Part shown: positions 54,024-63,953 of the stretch, piece after piece
Layout: every line of letters starts with the position of its first letter
How positions within the stretch are numbered: the first letter of the stretch is position 1
NCBI GenBank assembly: GCA_945949085.1
Contig: CAMFDJ010000003.1
Location: forward strand, 62,001-126,000
Source of the DNA: an uncultured Lachnospiraceae bacterium
Lineage (GTDB): Bacteria; Bacillota; Clostridia; Lachnospirales; Lachnospiraceae
Length of the DNA stretch: 64,000 nt
Reading direction: 5' to 3'
Made by a program: the position numbers and the translations under genes
Notes under the pieces: model-generated
The model's database searches: none
The model's input: only the letters and a program-made list of their open reading frames with translations
Told to the model about the DNA's origin: nothing

Positions 54024-55926
54024 ATTCTCTGTCACACTTTTTATAGGTGTATGTCGGAACAAGTCTCTGTACCATTTCTCTTCCGGCATCGCTATCCTCG
54101 TAGGCCTTTTCCTTCAGTTCCTTTAGATCTTCAAAAAACTGCCGCTCATCAAACTCAATCGGCTTTCCAATATGGATCAGTTTGTTTTCCGTATCCTGAA
54201 GACCTTCCTCGTCCATCAGAAGTTCCTCATAAAGTTTCTCTCCCGGCCTAAGTCCCGTATACACGATCTTAATATCCTCATCCACCTTATATCCGCTCAG
54301 CTTGATCAGATTTCTGGCAAGATCATCGATCTTAACCGGTTCTCCCATATCCAGTACAAAGATCTCCCCACCTTTCGCATAGGCTCCTGCCTGCAGAACA
54401 AGTGATACCGCCTCCGGGATTGTCATGAAATACCGGATAATATTCTTGTCCGTGACTGTGACCGGTCCGCCTGCCTCAATCTGTTTCTTAAAGAGCGGAA
54501 TCACAGAACCGTTGGAGCCAAGCACATTTCCAAACCTGACTGCCACAAACTCCGTCCCCGTCGTTGTCTTAGCCATCCCCTGAATGATCATCTCGCACAG
54601 ACGTTTCGTGGCACCCATAATGTTGGTCGGATTGACCGCCTTATCGGTACTGATGAGGACAAACCGCTTTACGCCGTATGCCTGTGCGGCTTTCGCACAA
54701 TTCAATGTACCAAATACATTATTCTTGATGGCCTCATTCGGGCTGTCCTCCATAAGCGGTACATGCTTATGTGCTGCTGCATGAAATACGATATCAGGAC
54801 GATACGTTGCAAACAACGTGTCCACTCTGTGCGTGTTGCGCACAGAACCGATCAATGTCACAAGCTTAAGCTCCGGGAATTTCCGTTTCAGCTCCTGCTG
54901 CAGATCATACGTTGTATTCTCATAAATATCAAAGATGATCAGCTGCTTCGGATCATGCGCTGCAATCTGCCTGCATAATTCCGATCCAATGCTGCCGCCA
55001 CCACCTGTCACCAGGACTGTCCTTCCCTGTACATATCCCAGTACAATATCAAGGTTTACGCTGATCGGTTCACGTCCGAGTAAATCTTCTATTTCAACCT
55101 TTCGCGTCTTGGAAACGCTTACATCTCCTGTCGCAAACTGATAGACACCGGGCAGAATACGCATGTCACAGCCGGTATCCTTACAGATATTCAGAATTTC
55201 CTTCGTCTGGGTCCTCGTCGCTGTCGGGATACAATAAAGAATGGTATCGATATCATATTCTTTCGCCTTCGCAAGAATCACATCTCTGCCACCAACCACC
55301 GGAACCCCCTTGATATACAGCCCCCATTTGTTCTTGTCATCATCCACCACACAACATGCACGCATAGAGATTTCTCTTGATGTCGTAATCTCACGCAGCA
55401 TCGTCGTTCCGGCATCTCCGGCACCGATGATCATAACATTTTCCGTCTTATGTTTTATACCGGGTTTACGTCCAAAAATGGCACGCACAAACCGATATGC
55501 AAATCTCACACCAAGTGTCATGAGAAACTGCATCACGATCCCCGTCAGATAGTAAGAGATCGGCATGCGTGCAAGCAGCCAGGTAATTCCGACCGCATGA
55601 ACAGTTCCCGTGAGAAATGTCCCCAGAAAAACTCTGATCAGTTCATCGTAGCTGGCATAACGCCACAGACTATTATACATTCTGCACAGCCAGAATATCA
55701 CTATTGCAAACAACGCATACCGCCAGATAAAAATCCGGTATGCTGAAAAATACGTCTCCGGAATCTGTTTAAATTGAAAATCAAATCTTAAAAAAAGCGC
55801 AAAAAAATAAGAGAATATGATGGCAAAGAAATCATATAGCATCATAAATGCCTGAAGCCATATCCTCTTATTCAAAATGCCACTCCTCTTTCTCACACTT
55901 GCCTTCATGCTGCCGTTCTCACTCAT
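54022..55926 (-). CDS. Membrane-bound nucleotide-sugar 4,6-dehydratase (CapD/PglF family)
   Basis: 634 aa: four membrane helices (about 20-130), a CoA-binding/Rossmann-like domain (IGAGDAGTTMLREI, about 168) and a catalytic SDR domain with VTGGGGSIGSEL (about 312), HAAAHKHVPL and ISTDKAVNPTNIMGATKR. The family converts UDP-GlcNAc to a 4-keto-6-deoxy sugar, the first step to diaminotrideoxy sugars or fucosamine in surface glycans. It is the last gene seen of the capsule cluster. Confidence 0.95.
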   Translation of the reverse strand: MSENGSMKASVRKRSGILNKRIWLQAFMMLYDFFAIIFSYFFALFLRFDFQFKQIPETYFSAYRIFIWRYALFAIVIFWLCRMYNSLWRYASYDELIRVFLGTFLTGTVHAVGITWLLARMPISYYLTGIVMQFLMTLGVRFAYRFVRAIFGRKPGIKHKTENVMIIGAGDAGTTMLREITTSREISMRACCVVDDDKNKWGLYIKGVPVVGGRDVILAKAKEYDIDTILYCIPTATRTQTKEILNICKDTGCDMRILPGVYQFATGDVSVSKTRKVEIEDLLGREPISVNLDIVLGYVQGRTVLVTGGGGSIGSELCRQIAAHDPKQLIIFDIYENTTYDLQQELKRKFPELKLVTLIGSVRNTHRVDTLFATYRPDIVFHAAAHKHVPLMEDSPNEAIKNNVFGTLNCAKAAQAYGVKRFVLISTDKAVNPTNIMGATKRLCEMIIQGMAKTTTGTEFVAVRFGNVLGSNGSVIPLFKKQIEAGGPVTVTDKNIIRYFMTIPEAVSLVLQAGAYAKGGEIFVLDMGEPVKIDDLARNLIKLSGYKVDEDIKIVYTGLRPGEKLYEELLMDEEGLQDTENKLIHIGKPIEFDERQFFEDLKELKEKAYEDSDAGREMVQRLVPTYTYKKCDRE

Positions 55927-56057
55927 ATTCCCAAAAATGTTACCCTGTGTGCCTCACTTTATCTCCTTATGACACAAGGACACTTCATACCTGACAACCT
56001 GCAAAATGCGGCAGATGATCGTGTATCAGGCGTCCTTCTTGAAAAATATGAGACCTC

Positions 56058-56081
56058 AGACAAGGCAAAAATGCCTTGTCT
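56058..56081 (-). terminator. Stem-loop after the Lys-rich secreted protein
   Basis: AGACAAGGCA and TGCCTTGTCT (56058-56081) form a 10-bp stem with a 4-nt loop. The minus-strand T-run is weak (GAGGTCTCATATTTTT), so it may be an mRNA 3'-end stabiliser or an inefficient terminator. Confidence 0.5.
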
Positions 56082-56112
56082 TTTGATCCCATCCGGATGA
56101 TCTCAGTAAAGA

Positions 56113-56601
56113 CTATTTTTTAAGGAGTACTTTTCCCTTAAATCCAGCTGCCTTCAGAGCTTTCTTATACTTAGCGAAAGCCTTAGAGCCTTTCTTATAG
56201 CCCTTTACATAGATCTTCATGTTCTTGGTGTTATTGCTCTTAAATGCACCCTTCTTGAATGTTACTGTGTTTTTGTTAACAGTAATCACCAATTTCTTGT
56301 TTGCATTCTTGAAAGCGTCCTTATTTACAGTAACTTTCTTCTTAGAAGAGCTGTTGATTACCAGAGAAGTTGTCTTCTTTGATAAAGCTTTTGCCTTAAT
56401 AGTTGTTTTACTCTTTGACAGATTCAACTCTACATTGGCATCGCTTTTAATTGTCTTAACTGTAGACTTCTTTACAGTAACCTCAGTTACCTCAGGAGCA
56501 TCAGCAGGACTCTTTGCAGCATCAGCAGCAAAAGCAACGCTTGTAAGCATTAAGCTTGCAGCAAGAACACCAACAAGAACCTTCTTAAATGACTTGAACA
56601 T
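56113..56601 (-). CDS. Lys-rich secreted protein of the capsule operon
   Basis: 162 aa with a clear signal peptide (cleavage after AFA, about residue 25) and AGGAGG 8 bp before the ATG. The mature part is very basic (Lys, Thr, Asn), with beta-rich repeats (VTVKKSTVKTIKSDANVE, LVINSSSKKKVTVNK) and an end (AKYKKALKAAGFKGKVLLKK) like the tail module of BspA-type leucine-rich-repeat proteins. Function unknown; the charge suggests binding to acidic wall or capsule polymer. It sits between the BY-kinase and the CapD/PglF gene. Confidence 0.75.
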   Translation of the reverse strand: MFKSFKKVLVGVLAASLMLTSVAFAADAAKSPADAPEVTEVTVKKSTVKTIKSDANVELNLSKSKTTIKAKALSKKTTSLVINSSSKKKVTVNKDAFKNANKKLVITVNKNTVTFKKGAFKSNNTKNMKIYVKGYKKGSKAFAKYKKALKAAGFKGKVLLKK

Positions 56602-56700
56602 TGGTTTCTCCTCCTTTCCTCAAATGTTATTTATGCACACCGTTTCTGATCGAAGCGGGATACACCAAACTGATCTGTCCGAATTGCCGGACAATGCCTG

Positions 56701-57453
56701 TTATTTCTTACTGCCGTAATAACCGTATCCATCGCCGGAACCGTAATTTTTACCGTAATAGCCATACTTACTGCCATACTGTTTATAATAGTAACCGCTT
56801 CCGGAACCCTTTACGCGGTTTAAAACCACACCGAGAAGCGGACAGCCGGCCCTCTCCAGCTGACGCACGGAATTCTTCACCATATTTTTAGGTGTTGCAT
56901 TGCCACGGACCACCAAAACAGCTCCATCACATAAGGAGCCAATGCGCTCTCCGTCAGAAACAAGATTTAACGGCGGCGCATCCACAAACACATAACGGTA
57001 TCTGTCAGCAAGTTGATCCAGCATATCCGCAAATTTGCGGGATTCCAACAAGATGGATGGATTCACTACATTGTCATTATTCGGAATGATGTCACCATGC
57101 TCATATTCCGTCTTTAAAATAGCCTGATCCAGTGCAATATCATTCGCCAGATAATAAGAACTTCCGTTAATCTTCTCACCATCCTCGCGCTGCAATGCAT
57201 ATTTATCAACCATAACAGACTTACGCATATCGGCATCCACCAGGATACTGTCTACACCGGTCTGCGCCATCTGACGCCACAGCTGCATGGTAACAAAACT
57301 CTTTCCCTCATCCGGCATCGTGCTGACTACCATGATCTTTTTGATATCCTCTCCCAAAAAGCTCATGTTAACGCGCAATCTGTTGACTGCTTCCTCTATC
57401 GCATAGGGAAGCTCAGGCATATTTCCAATGGTAATCTTATTATTTTGACTCAT
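56701..57453 (-). CDS. BY-kinase (CpsD/CapB-type tyrosine kinase)
   Basis: 250 aa from ATG 57453, overlapping the chain-length gene by 14 bp. Walker A variant STMPDEGKSF, Walker A' ILVDADMRKS, Walker B VFVDAPPL, and a C-terminal Tyr/Gly cluster (YYYKQYGSKYGYYGKNYGSG) for autophosphorylation. Together with the chain-length protein as its membrane activator and the CpsB phosphatase upstream it controls polymer length and export. Confidence 0.95.
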   Translation of the reverse strand: MSQNNKITIGNMPELPYAIEEAVNRLRVNMSFLGEDIKKIMVVSTMPDEGKSFVTMQLWRQMAQTGVDSILVDADMRKSVMVDKYALQREDGEKINGSSYYLANDIALDQAILKTEYEHGDIIPNNDNVVNPSILLESRKFADMLDQLADRYRYVFVDAPPLNLVSDGERIGSLCDGAVLVVRGNATPKNMVKNSVRQLERAGCPLLGVVLNRVKGSGSGYYYKQYGSKYGYYGKNYGSGDGYGYYGSKK

Positions 57454-58234
57454 TACCCTTTGCTCCCTCCCTGCTCTTTTTTCTCTTTTCTTTGCGGATC
57501 TGTTCCTCCGCCTTATCATCAATGCCGGCTAAGTTGCCTTCCGGAATAATGGTAAGCGGCATAACGCCAAATGCTTTCTCGACATCCTCAGCAGATTTGA
57601 AGGTATCATCCATAAGCAGTCTGACTACAAGCACACCCGCCACAAGAATCATGCCCAGAAGCGCCCCAATGATCGTATTCTTTGCAAGACTGGGCGAACT
57701 CTTCTGCTTTGGTACGATTGCAAGCTCTGCAATATTCGGCGTCGCAGTCTCCATTACCTCAGGAACATAGGTAACCGCCTTATTTGCCAGTGCATTTGCA
57801 ACGTCACGCGCTTCCACAGGATCAGTGCTCTCCACAGTAATACCCAGAAGTCTTGTCTTATTGATTGCTGCGATTGATGTCATCGCCAAAAGCTCTTCAT
57901 ATGTATAATCAAGCTCTAACTCCTCAATGATTTCTTCAAAGATTGGCCTGATCTTAAGCAACTCCTCATAATCCGTAGATAACGATGTACCCAGATTCAA
58001 GTCTGTCAGATCCACAATGGAATCGCTGGATGCGGAAACCATGTAAACCTTGGAGGTTGCTTTATATTTTGGTGTGATCAGAAAATATGTAATACTGCCT
58101 GCTGCCAATGCACCAATGACAAAAGCAATAATCAGCCAAACCAGCTTAGCTTTCAAATAGAAAAACAGTTCCAGCAGGTCGATCTCCATCTCCTCTTCCT
58201 GCCTCATCTGCATCTTTTCCGTCTGTTGACTCAT
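57440..58234 (-). CDS. Wzz-type chain-length determinant / kinase activator
   Basis: 264 aa with two membrane helices (about 30-52 and 182-204) around an extracellular helical domain; the usual Pro-rich start of TM2 reads PKQKSSPSLAKN. The cytoplasmic tail (MDDTFKSAEDVEKAFGVMPL) activates BY-kinases. CpsC/YveK class. Confidence 0.92.
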   Translation of the reverse strand: MSQQTEKMQMRQEEEMEIDLLELFFYLKAKLVWLIIAFVIGALAAGSITYFLITPKYKATSKVYMVSASSDSIVDLTDLNLGTSLSTDYEELLKIRPIFEEIIEELELDYTYEELLAMTSIAAINKTRLLGITVESTDPVEARDVANALANKAVTYVPEVMETATPNIAELAIVPKQKSSPSLAKNTIIGALLGMILVAGVLVVRLLMDDTFKSAEDVEKAFGVMPLTIIPEGNLAGIDDKAEEQIRKEKRKKSREGAKGNESK

Positions 58235-58292
58235 GTCCTTCGTTTCCTTCCTAAATAGTTCTCCCTCATGTCATCCGTAAAATCCGGATCAT

Positions 58293-59312
58293 CTATTCAT
58301 ATGACTCTCCAGTATTTTGCAGCGGATAAAGCTGCATCACGGCCTCCCTGACAGAATCCATATCCGCATAGAATTCGGAATGTTCTTCTCCGTCTCCAAA
58401 GGTGTCTCCTCTTTTTGTCTCGCCATCAATACGAAGAATTCCAAGCGACTCATATTCCTCCATATTCTGCGCCAGCTTATTGATGACCTTCATATCGATA
58501 TCGGACGTGGCATATTCCATCACCTGCTTATATGCTTTTGCTACAAATTCTGTATCCGCAGCATTCTGCTCCTTGATCTGTTCAAAGGCAGCATCCAAAT
58601 AAACCTTCTGCCTGCGCATACGTGAGGTATTCTCCCCGTCGCCGACTGACATACGTCCCCGCAGATAGATAGCCGCCTGCTCATCTGTCAGTTTCAGCGT
58701 CTCTCCGATCTTCATGGCCGGATCCTCTGCCGAAAAATCATCCTCAAGCGTGACTGTCACACCGCCCAGAATGCGATTGATATCTGAAATATGATCCATC
58801 GGAATCGCAAGATATCCATTGATCGGTACATTCCCCAAAAAACAGGATACCGCATCTACAGTATTCATACAGCTCATCCGCTTTGAGCCACCATACCAGT
58901 GTGCTGTACAAAGCATCAAATCTGAATAACCGCTTATATTTCCCTTATGATCCATCATAGGGATCTCAGCGATGGTATCACGGTTGATCTCTAAAAATCC
59001 ATATTTCTTTTCTTTCTGATCCACCACGAGCAGCATCAGGAAATCTGCCATAGAGCCCTGATACTCCTCACCCTTGACATCTTCGTTGCCACTGCCGTCT
59101 GTTCCCATGATCAGATAACTCTTGACCGGATACAAAAGCTCATAGATTGTGTCATCAAATATAATCTCCGCTTCCTCATACTCCGTCTCGTCATAATCAT
59201 CCCATTCGCTTTGACGGTCATCAACAGCTTTTAAAACAATATACATAAGAAATAAAGCCAATAAGAAAGCAACAATTCCTAAAATGACTTTAATTTTTTT
59301 GTTTTTAATCAC
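58293..59312 (-). CDS. LytR-CpsA-Psr family glycopolymer transferase
   Basis: 339 aa from GTG 59312 (AAGGA 7 bp upstream), overlapping the cpsB-like gene by 8 bp. One membrane helix at about 9-31, then an LCP domain: YLIMGTDG, LLVVDQKEKKYGFLEINRDT (Arg and Asp for the pyrophosphate site), GGVTVTLEDDF, LRGRMSVGDGENTSRMRRQ. LCP enzymes attach capsule or teichoic polymers to peptidoglycan. Confidence 0.93.
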   Translation of the reverse strand: MIKNKKIKVILGIVAFLLALFLMYIVLKAVDDRQSEWDDYDETEYEEAEIIFDDTIYELLYPVKSYLIMGTDGSGNEDVKGEEYQGSMADFLMLLVVDQKEKKYGFLEINRDTIAEIPMMDHKGNISGYSDLMLCTAHWYGGSKRMSCMNTVDAVSCFLGNVPINGYLAIPMDHISDINRILGGVTVTLEDDFSAEDPAMKIGETLKLTDEQAAIYLRGRMSVGDGENTSRMRRQKVYLDAAFEQIKEQNAADTEFVAKAYKQVMEYATSDIDMKVINKLAQNMEEYESLGILRIDGETKRGDTFGDGEEHSEFYADMDSVREAVMQLYPLQNTGESYE

Positions 59313-60045
59313 GACACAGTATCCTTTCTCCCAGGCTGTCAATCTCTAAAAGCCTGTCTGTCCCGATCTTTTCCGCAATCACAGCTCTGCCCGCTGCAAG
59401 GTTAGGTTTCCGCGCATGCATATTATGTGCATCGCTTCCAAGCAAAATGTGATAATCAGGCTCGTCCAATAGTTCCAGACATTTCCTGCGTTTCTTTTTT
59501 CCTTCAAAATCCATGAATTTACTTCCCGCAAGAAAACTGCCTGCATTCATCTGCAATATGACCGGCAAATCCAATATCTGATTCATGATACCCTTATCCT
59601 TCTGAAACGAAAAATACCGCTCAATATGAGCCAGGATAACAGTAACCTTCTGAGTCCGAATGAGTCCCCTGATATCATCGAGCATCTCCCTTGTCCACTG
59701 ACAAAACGGCATTTCCAAAAGGAGCAAATCAGTACCTTGTATACATAGCTTTTCCACCATTTCGGCCTTCCCGATTCCACCGAAATAATACACCTCTGCG
59801 CCAAAATAAAAGGTAGTAGTTTCCATATGATGTTCTTTCATTGCGGATTGCAACGCCAGGTATCTTTCCTCACGCTTAGTCAAGAAGTGATCCACACGAT
59901 CTCTGTGGGCATAAAAATGTGGTGTCAATATGATTGTCTGAATCCCCTGCTTATTTTCTTCCTGAATCAAAGCCAATGATTCCTCTGTATCATGGCTCCC
60001 ATCATCAATCCCCTGTAATATGTGGCAATGAAAATCTATCATCAT
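59305..60045 (-). CDS. CpsB/CapC PHP-type tyrosine phosphatase
   Basis: 246 aa PHP domain: DFHCHILQGIDDGSHD, LTPHFY, AHIERY and GSDAHNM supply the metal ligands. It dephosphorylates the BY-kinase encoded three genes downstream. First gene of the operon. Confidence 0.95.
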   Translation of the reverse strand: MMIDFHCHILQGIDDGSHDTEESLALIQEENKQGIQTIILTPHFYAHRDRVDHFLTKREERYLALQSAMKEHHMETTTFYFGAEVYYFGGIGKAEMVEKLCIQGTDLLLLEMPFCQWTREMLDDIRGLIRTQKVTVILAHIERYFSFQKDKGIMNQILDLPVILQMNAGSFLAGSKFMDFEGKKKRRKCLELLDEPDYHILLGSDAHNMHARKPNLAAGRAVIAEKIGTDRLLEIDSLGERILCRD

Positions 60046-60076
60046 TTTCTTAGCCCCTGCTCTTTTTGTCCTTTCT

Positions 60077-60106
60077 ATATTAGTACGAGACCTGTTGTTT
60101 TGTCAA
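60077..60106 (-). promoter_or_regulatory. Promoter of the capsule operon
   Basis: On the minus strand TTGACA (60106-60101), an 18-bp spacer and TAATAT (60082-60077), 32 bp before the cpsB-type start. It is in the 229-bp gap after the nitroreductase; the rest of the gap is AT-rich with no further feature I can support. Confidence 0.75.
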
Positions 60107-60274
60107 CTGTTATACATTTATATTGACATTTTTGTCGAAAACTACCAATATATTCCTTTCTGTATCAACATATAAGCAAAATATGTATAACCGAATTTTC
60201 CGTCTCTTTCGAGCGTTTCCTCTTTAAATCATTTCTTCTGTCCCGCCTCTTTATGTATTTCTTCTTCCGAAATA

Positions 60275-60802
60275 CTATCTCACAAAATAAACATAATTTT
60301 CTTTTCTCGGTTTTGCCTCCGGAAGCGGCTCTTTCGCATAACCGAGTGCGCAGTGTCCGATGCCTTCATACTCACCTGTAATACCGAGTTCCTTTAAGAG
60401 CTTCTTACCAAATTCCGATTCGAATTCTTCCTTTGCCCTGTGAATCCAGATGCTGTCCACCCCGATGCCTGCCGCCGCATTCATCAGATTGCCCATAACC
60501 AGCGATCCGTCATATTGATAAGTACCGACTGTCCGGTCTGCCAGCACGATCAAAATGACCGGTGCGCCGTAAAACGGATCAAAGCCCTCCTGCCAGCCGC
60601 CGATTTTTCTGTTTTCCTCGGCAATCTGATCGCGCAGCTCTTTGTTCGTGACCGCTATGATGATCGGCGACTGCATGCCCTTTCCGGTTGCAGCATAAGT
60701 ACCGGCCTCGAGGATTGCAGACAGCTTGTCCTCCTCAACCATGTCAGGTCCAAAGCTTCTGCAGCTTCTTCTGTTTTTTAATGTCTGTAATGTTTCGTTC
60801 AT
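60275..60802 (-). CDS. Nitroreductase family protein
   Basis: 175 aa, FMN-binding nitroreductase fold: NRRSCRSFGPDMV (FMN phosphate contacts), AGTYAATGKGMQSP, MNAAAGIGVDSIWIHRA and GHCALGYAKEP. The short NfsA/Frp-type form acts as a homodimer on nitro or quinone substrates. Single gene. Confidence 0.92.
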   Translation of the reverse strand: MNETLQTLKNRRSCRSFGPDMVEEDKLSAILEAGTYAATGKGMQSPIIIAVTNKELRDQIAEENRKIGGWQEGFDPFYGAPVILIVLADRTVGTYQYDGSLVMGNLMNAAAGIGVDSIWIHRAKEEFESEFGKKLLKELGITGEYEGIGHCALGYAKEPLPEAKPRKENYVYFVR

Positions 60803-60858
60803 GAGAATGTGCCTCCTTTATATACTCTTAATTCTAACTTTTCTACAATTTCTTCACA

Positions 60859-61887
60859 TCATTCTAAACCTTCCTCTTTTACGATTTCTTTAAATCTATC
60901 CAGACCTTCCTTTTTAATCATTCCATCTTTGATATATTCATTATAAATTGGCCTTATTTGATAATTAATACGATACATTAAATAATCTTGATCTTCATAT
61001 TCTTGATCTGATTTTTTCTTTCCTAAAAAATAAGTGTGTCCGATTTTTATATCTTCCACATCCAGTTCCGTATCCTCCAGAAATCTTTGGGAAAAAATCC
61101 CCTCTTCTTCTTCCATCAATTTCTTATATAGCGCCAAAGCTTTCTTTCCAACGCTACTATCATCACTTTTTTCATCACACCCCCAACTACCTAAAATAGC
61201 ATCCTCTACAGACCCTACCTGAATAAATGCAAATCTTCTTCTCACAGCATAATCCATTGAACCGATGGAGCGATCAGCGGTATTCATTGTGCCGATAATA
61301 TACAAATCATCAGGAATGACTAAATCGATAGTCTTTTCTTCGGACTTGTCTTCATTTTTTTCCTTTAATTCATATGATGTTGATATTTTCTCCCCGCGAT
61401 ACTCGAGACCGTATATCAACTCACCCAAAACAGATGCTAAAGGAGCTCTGTTAATCTCATCAATTACCAATACCTTGGTTCCCTTTTCACGACAGAATTT
61501 CTCAATTATTTTTGGTTCAACCTCGTAAGTCACACCATTTCCACCTGCTTTTACAGAGATACCTCTGACGAAATCCTCATAACTATAGGAAGGATGAAAC
61601 TGCACAAGCTTATAATTATTCTTACATAACTTTAAATACTCACTTGCTACTTCATATAGATTTTTATCTTCACATTCCTTCTTCTCTTCCTCCTGCAGCT
61701 TATTCAATATTGCATCTTTTATTTCATCATCTTTTATTTTGTCGCCTCTGCATCCTGCCAGCATCGCAGCCGCAATAATTGTTGCAGAATATGTTTTACT
61801 GGTTCCCGGAGGTCCATATAATATGACCTGTTTATTCCAACCACGATTAAATATTTTCAAAACCTCTTGAACAACATCATTACTCAT
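60859..61887 (-). CDS. McrB-type AAA+ GTPase subunit, without DNA-binding domain
   Basis: 342 aa from ATG 61887, chosen because AGGAGG lies 8 bp upstream; ATG 61908, overlapping the mcrC stop, puts that site inside the gene. Walker A GPPGTSKT, FHPSYSYEDFVRG, Walker B VLVIDEINRA and the McrB hallmark GTMNTADRS are present. McrB hydrolyses GTP to translocate DNA for McrC. E. coli McrB (459 aa) has an N-terminal methyl-DNA-binding domain that is missing here, so specificity must come from elsewhere. Confidence 0.9.
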   Translation of the reverse strand: MSNDVVQEVLKIFNRGWNKQVILYGPPGTSKTYSATIIAAAMLAGCRGDKIKDDEIKDAILNKLQEEEKKECEDKNLYEVASEYLKLCKNNYKLVQFHPSYSYEDFVRGISVKAGGNGVTYEVEPKIIEKFCREKGTKVLVIDEINRAPLASVLGELIYGLEYRGEKISTSYELKEKNEDKSEEKTIDLVIPDDLYIIGTMNTADRSIGSMDYAVRRRFAFIQVGSVEDAILGSWGCDEKSDDSSVGKKALALYKKLMEEEEGIFSQRFLEDTELDVEDIKIGHTYFLGKKKSDQEYEDQDYLMYRINYQIRPIYNEYIKDGMIKKEGLDRFKEIVKEEGLE

Positions 61888-61907
61888 CCTAATTTCCTCC
61901 TGTGTCA

Positions 61908-63953
61908 TTACATGATCGTCTTGTCATTATACTGCTTTAATTCATTTATTTTCTTTTCAAGATCAGCAATAAAAGTCTTTCTGGCATTCTTTCCCCCAAC
62001 CTTTTCCGGAAGATAGTTCTCCACAAATGATAATATTTTATCATACCCAGACTGCTTTTCCTGCTCCATTTTAATTTTTTTGCCGATTCCTTCTGCTATA
62101 TTTGAAAGATACGTCTCCACTCTTTCTACATAAATATCAAAAGCTCTTTTTTCATTTGGATGATCCAGTCCTGATATATCTGTGAGCAAAGGAACATAAA
62201 ACAACATAGAGTCTCCTTCTTTACCGGTATCCGGATTACCTTCTTCACACTTATGATTTATGCTTATTACATCACAGAAAGAAAAATCGCTGAGAGTCAT
62301 CTTTTCCTGTTCAGCATTTTCTCTTTTTTTCGTATTTGACATATCAAAAGGGCTGATCAAACCACCATATTCGCATCCAAGTGCCTTCATATAAAACATA
62401 ATCTGATGTGTTCGTGATCTTTTTTCTTGCTTCTCTACATCAGAGTATTTTGCGTCAAACACAGCCGCCACCTTAGGATTATCATCTTGACCGTTTACCG
62501 TATATGTAATGACAATATCCGGAATATATATTGGCATGAAGAAACGTTCCAGGTTCTTTATATTATTATTCTCCTCCCCAATATCGTCGTCATTTCTTTG
62601 TCCATATTTCCCCCAATATGAATCAGTCACATGAAACAATACTCGTTTGGCTTTTTTTGCACTTTCAAGTTCAAATTGTAAATGATAAATATTTTGATTT
62701 TTCAAATTATACTCTTCTACTGCCTTTTTAAATATTGCCCTGCAATAATATTCAAACAGTAAATTCATATCAATGAAATACGGTAACACTTTTCCACTTG
62801 TAAGTCGAACGGTTCTTTCCTTACTATGGTTGTCTTCGCTATGAGTCGCTTCCATCTGATCTGAATACGCAATACTATATCTACCAATTACCTTTTTTGC
62901 AGCATTAAGCGTTTCTTTATACTGTCGAAAAGCACCATTATTTTTTAAACCCACAAAATCCACTGTGCTACATTTCTTTAACGGTACACCTCTTAACGTA
63001 TTTAAGCAAAATCGAATGTCTTCCGCCAAAGCATCTCCTATACCATGATTCTTCTGACACAAATGCAATGCATATTTTATGATTTGGTTTTCCTTAATAT
63101 CCTCTGACATTTTATTATATGCACAGTATGTTTTTTGATTTTGACCTTTCGAAACATTATACTTTATCTGCTTTTGAACGAGGATTCTTCCCTTTACTTT
63201 GCAATTTAAATTTTCTTCTACCCTCTGAGATTGTTTTTTCAAATTTTTCTTACACAGTTTCTTTGCTTTACTGACAAAATCAATGATCTCGAAAACACCG
63301 TATGCATCAACAATTCCTATATCTGTTTCTGAAACTGCTCCCGTCTCTGTTCCTTCACCATTACGAAAAAGATTAATATTTCCAATTCCATTTACTAAAC
63401 CAAATAGTACTTTTCCTTTATCCTCCCTGATTTCATTTGATAAACCACGCCACTCGGAGGCTGAATACGAATGTATTGTTAACATCTCCGGATTTTCATA
63501 ATAATCATCTCCCGAAAGAACTGCCTCTATCATTTCTGTTGGGGAAATATGAAATCTTGATGACACCTTAGCTACAGGCATATCATCTGTCACTTCATTT
63601 TTATCAATCTCCTTTTTTAATAATGGAACAACTCCTACATACTTGGTGGCCCGTAAAACATCTATTTCTCTATCGAAATTCTGCCTACTATTCTTATCCT
63701 TATTTGACGTTTGATAAATTCCCAAATTAAATGGTGATGGCTCATGTCCAAAAAGAGAAAAATACCTATTAAAATAGTCTGATGAAACATATTTTGTAAT
63801 ATTAGACTGTAAAGTATCCTCATCCTTACTTTCTAAATTCTCCTCTTCTTCATTCACTTCATCATCACTACAATTCGTAAATTGTTCTATTTGAAATGAA
63901 TCAATTGTCTTTAGTTCTTTCCAATCTTCTCCCCAGAGAACTACTTTCATCAT
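61908..63953 (-). CDS. McrC-type nuclease subunit
   Basis: 681 aa, well above the usual 350-450. The C-terminal PD-(D/E)XK core reads IPDIVIT and VAAVFDAKYSD (Asp and D-A-K). Upstream lie the McrC-like N-terminal region (GIGNINLFRNGEG) and a middle region (YALHLCQKNHGIGD) plus charged inserts (ESKDEDTLQ; KKRENAEQEKMT). It cuts DNA with the McrB partner, encoded 1 bp overlapping its stop. The large size suggests an extra recognition domain, perhaps replacing the one missing in McrB. Confidence 0.85.
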   Translation of the reverse strand: MMKVVLWGEDWKELKTIDSFQIEQFTNCSDDEVNEEEENLESKDEDTLQSNITKYVSSDYFNRYFSLFGHEPSPFNLGIYQTSNKDKNSRQNFDREIDVLRATKYVGVVPLLKKEIDKNEVTDDMPVAKVSSRFHISPTEMIEAVLSGDDYYENPEMLTIHSYSASEWRGLSNEIREDKGKVLFGLVNGIGNINLFRNGEGTETGAVSETDIGIVDAYGVFEIIDFVSKAKKLCKKNLKKQSQRVEENLNCKVKGRILVQKQIKYNVSKGQNQKTYCAYNKMSEDIKENQIIKYALHLCQKNHGIGDALAEDIRFCLNTLRGVPLKKCSTVDFVGLKNNGAFRQYKETLNAAKKVIGRYSIAYSDQMEATHSEDNHSKERTVRLTSGKVLPYFIDMNLLFEYYCRAIFKKAVEEYNLKNQNIYHLQFELESAKKAKRVLFHVTDSYWGKYGQRNDDDIGEENNNIKNLERFFMPIYIPDIVITYTVNGQDDNPKVAAVFDAKYSDVEKQEKRSRTHQIMFYMKALGCEYGGLISPFDMSNTKKRENAEQEKMTLSDFSFCDVISINHKCEEGNPDTGKEGDSMLFYVPLLTDISGLDHPNEKRAFDIYVERVETYLSNIAEGIGKKIKMEQEKQSGYDKILSFVENYLPEKVGGKNARKTFIADLEKKINELKQYNDKTIM

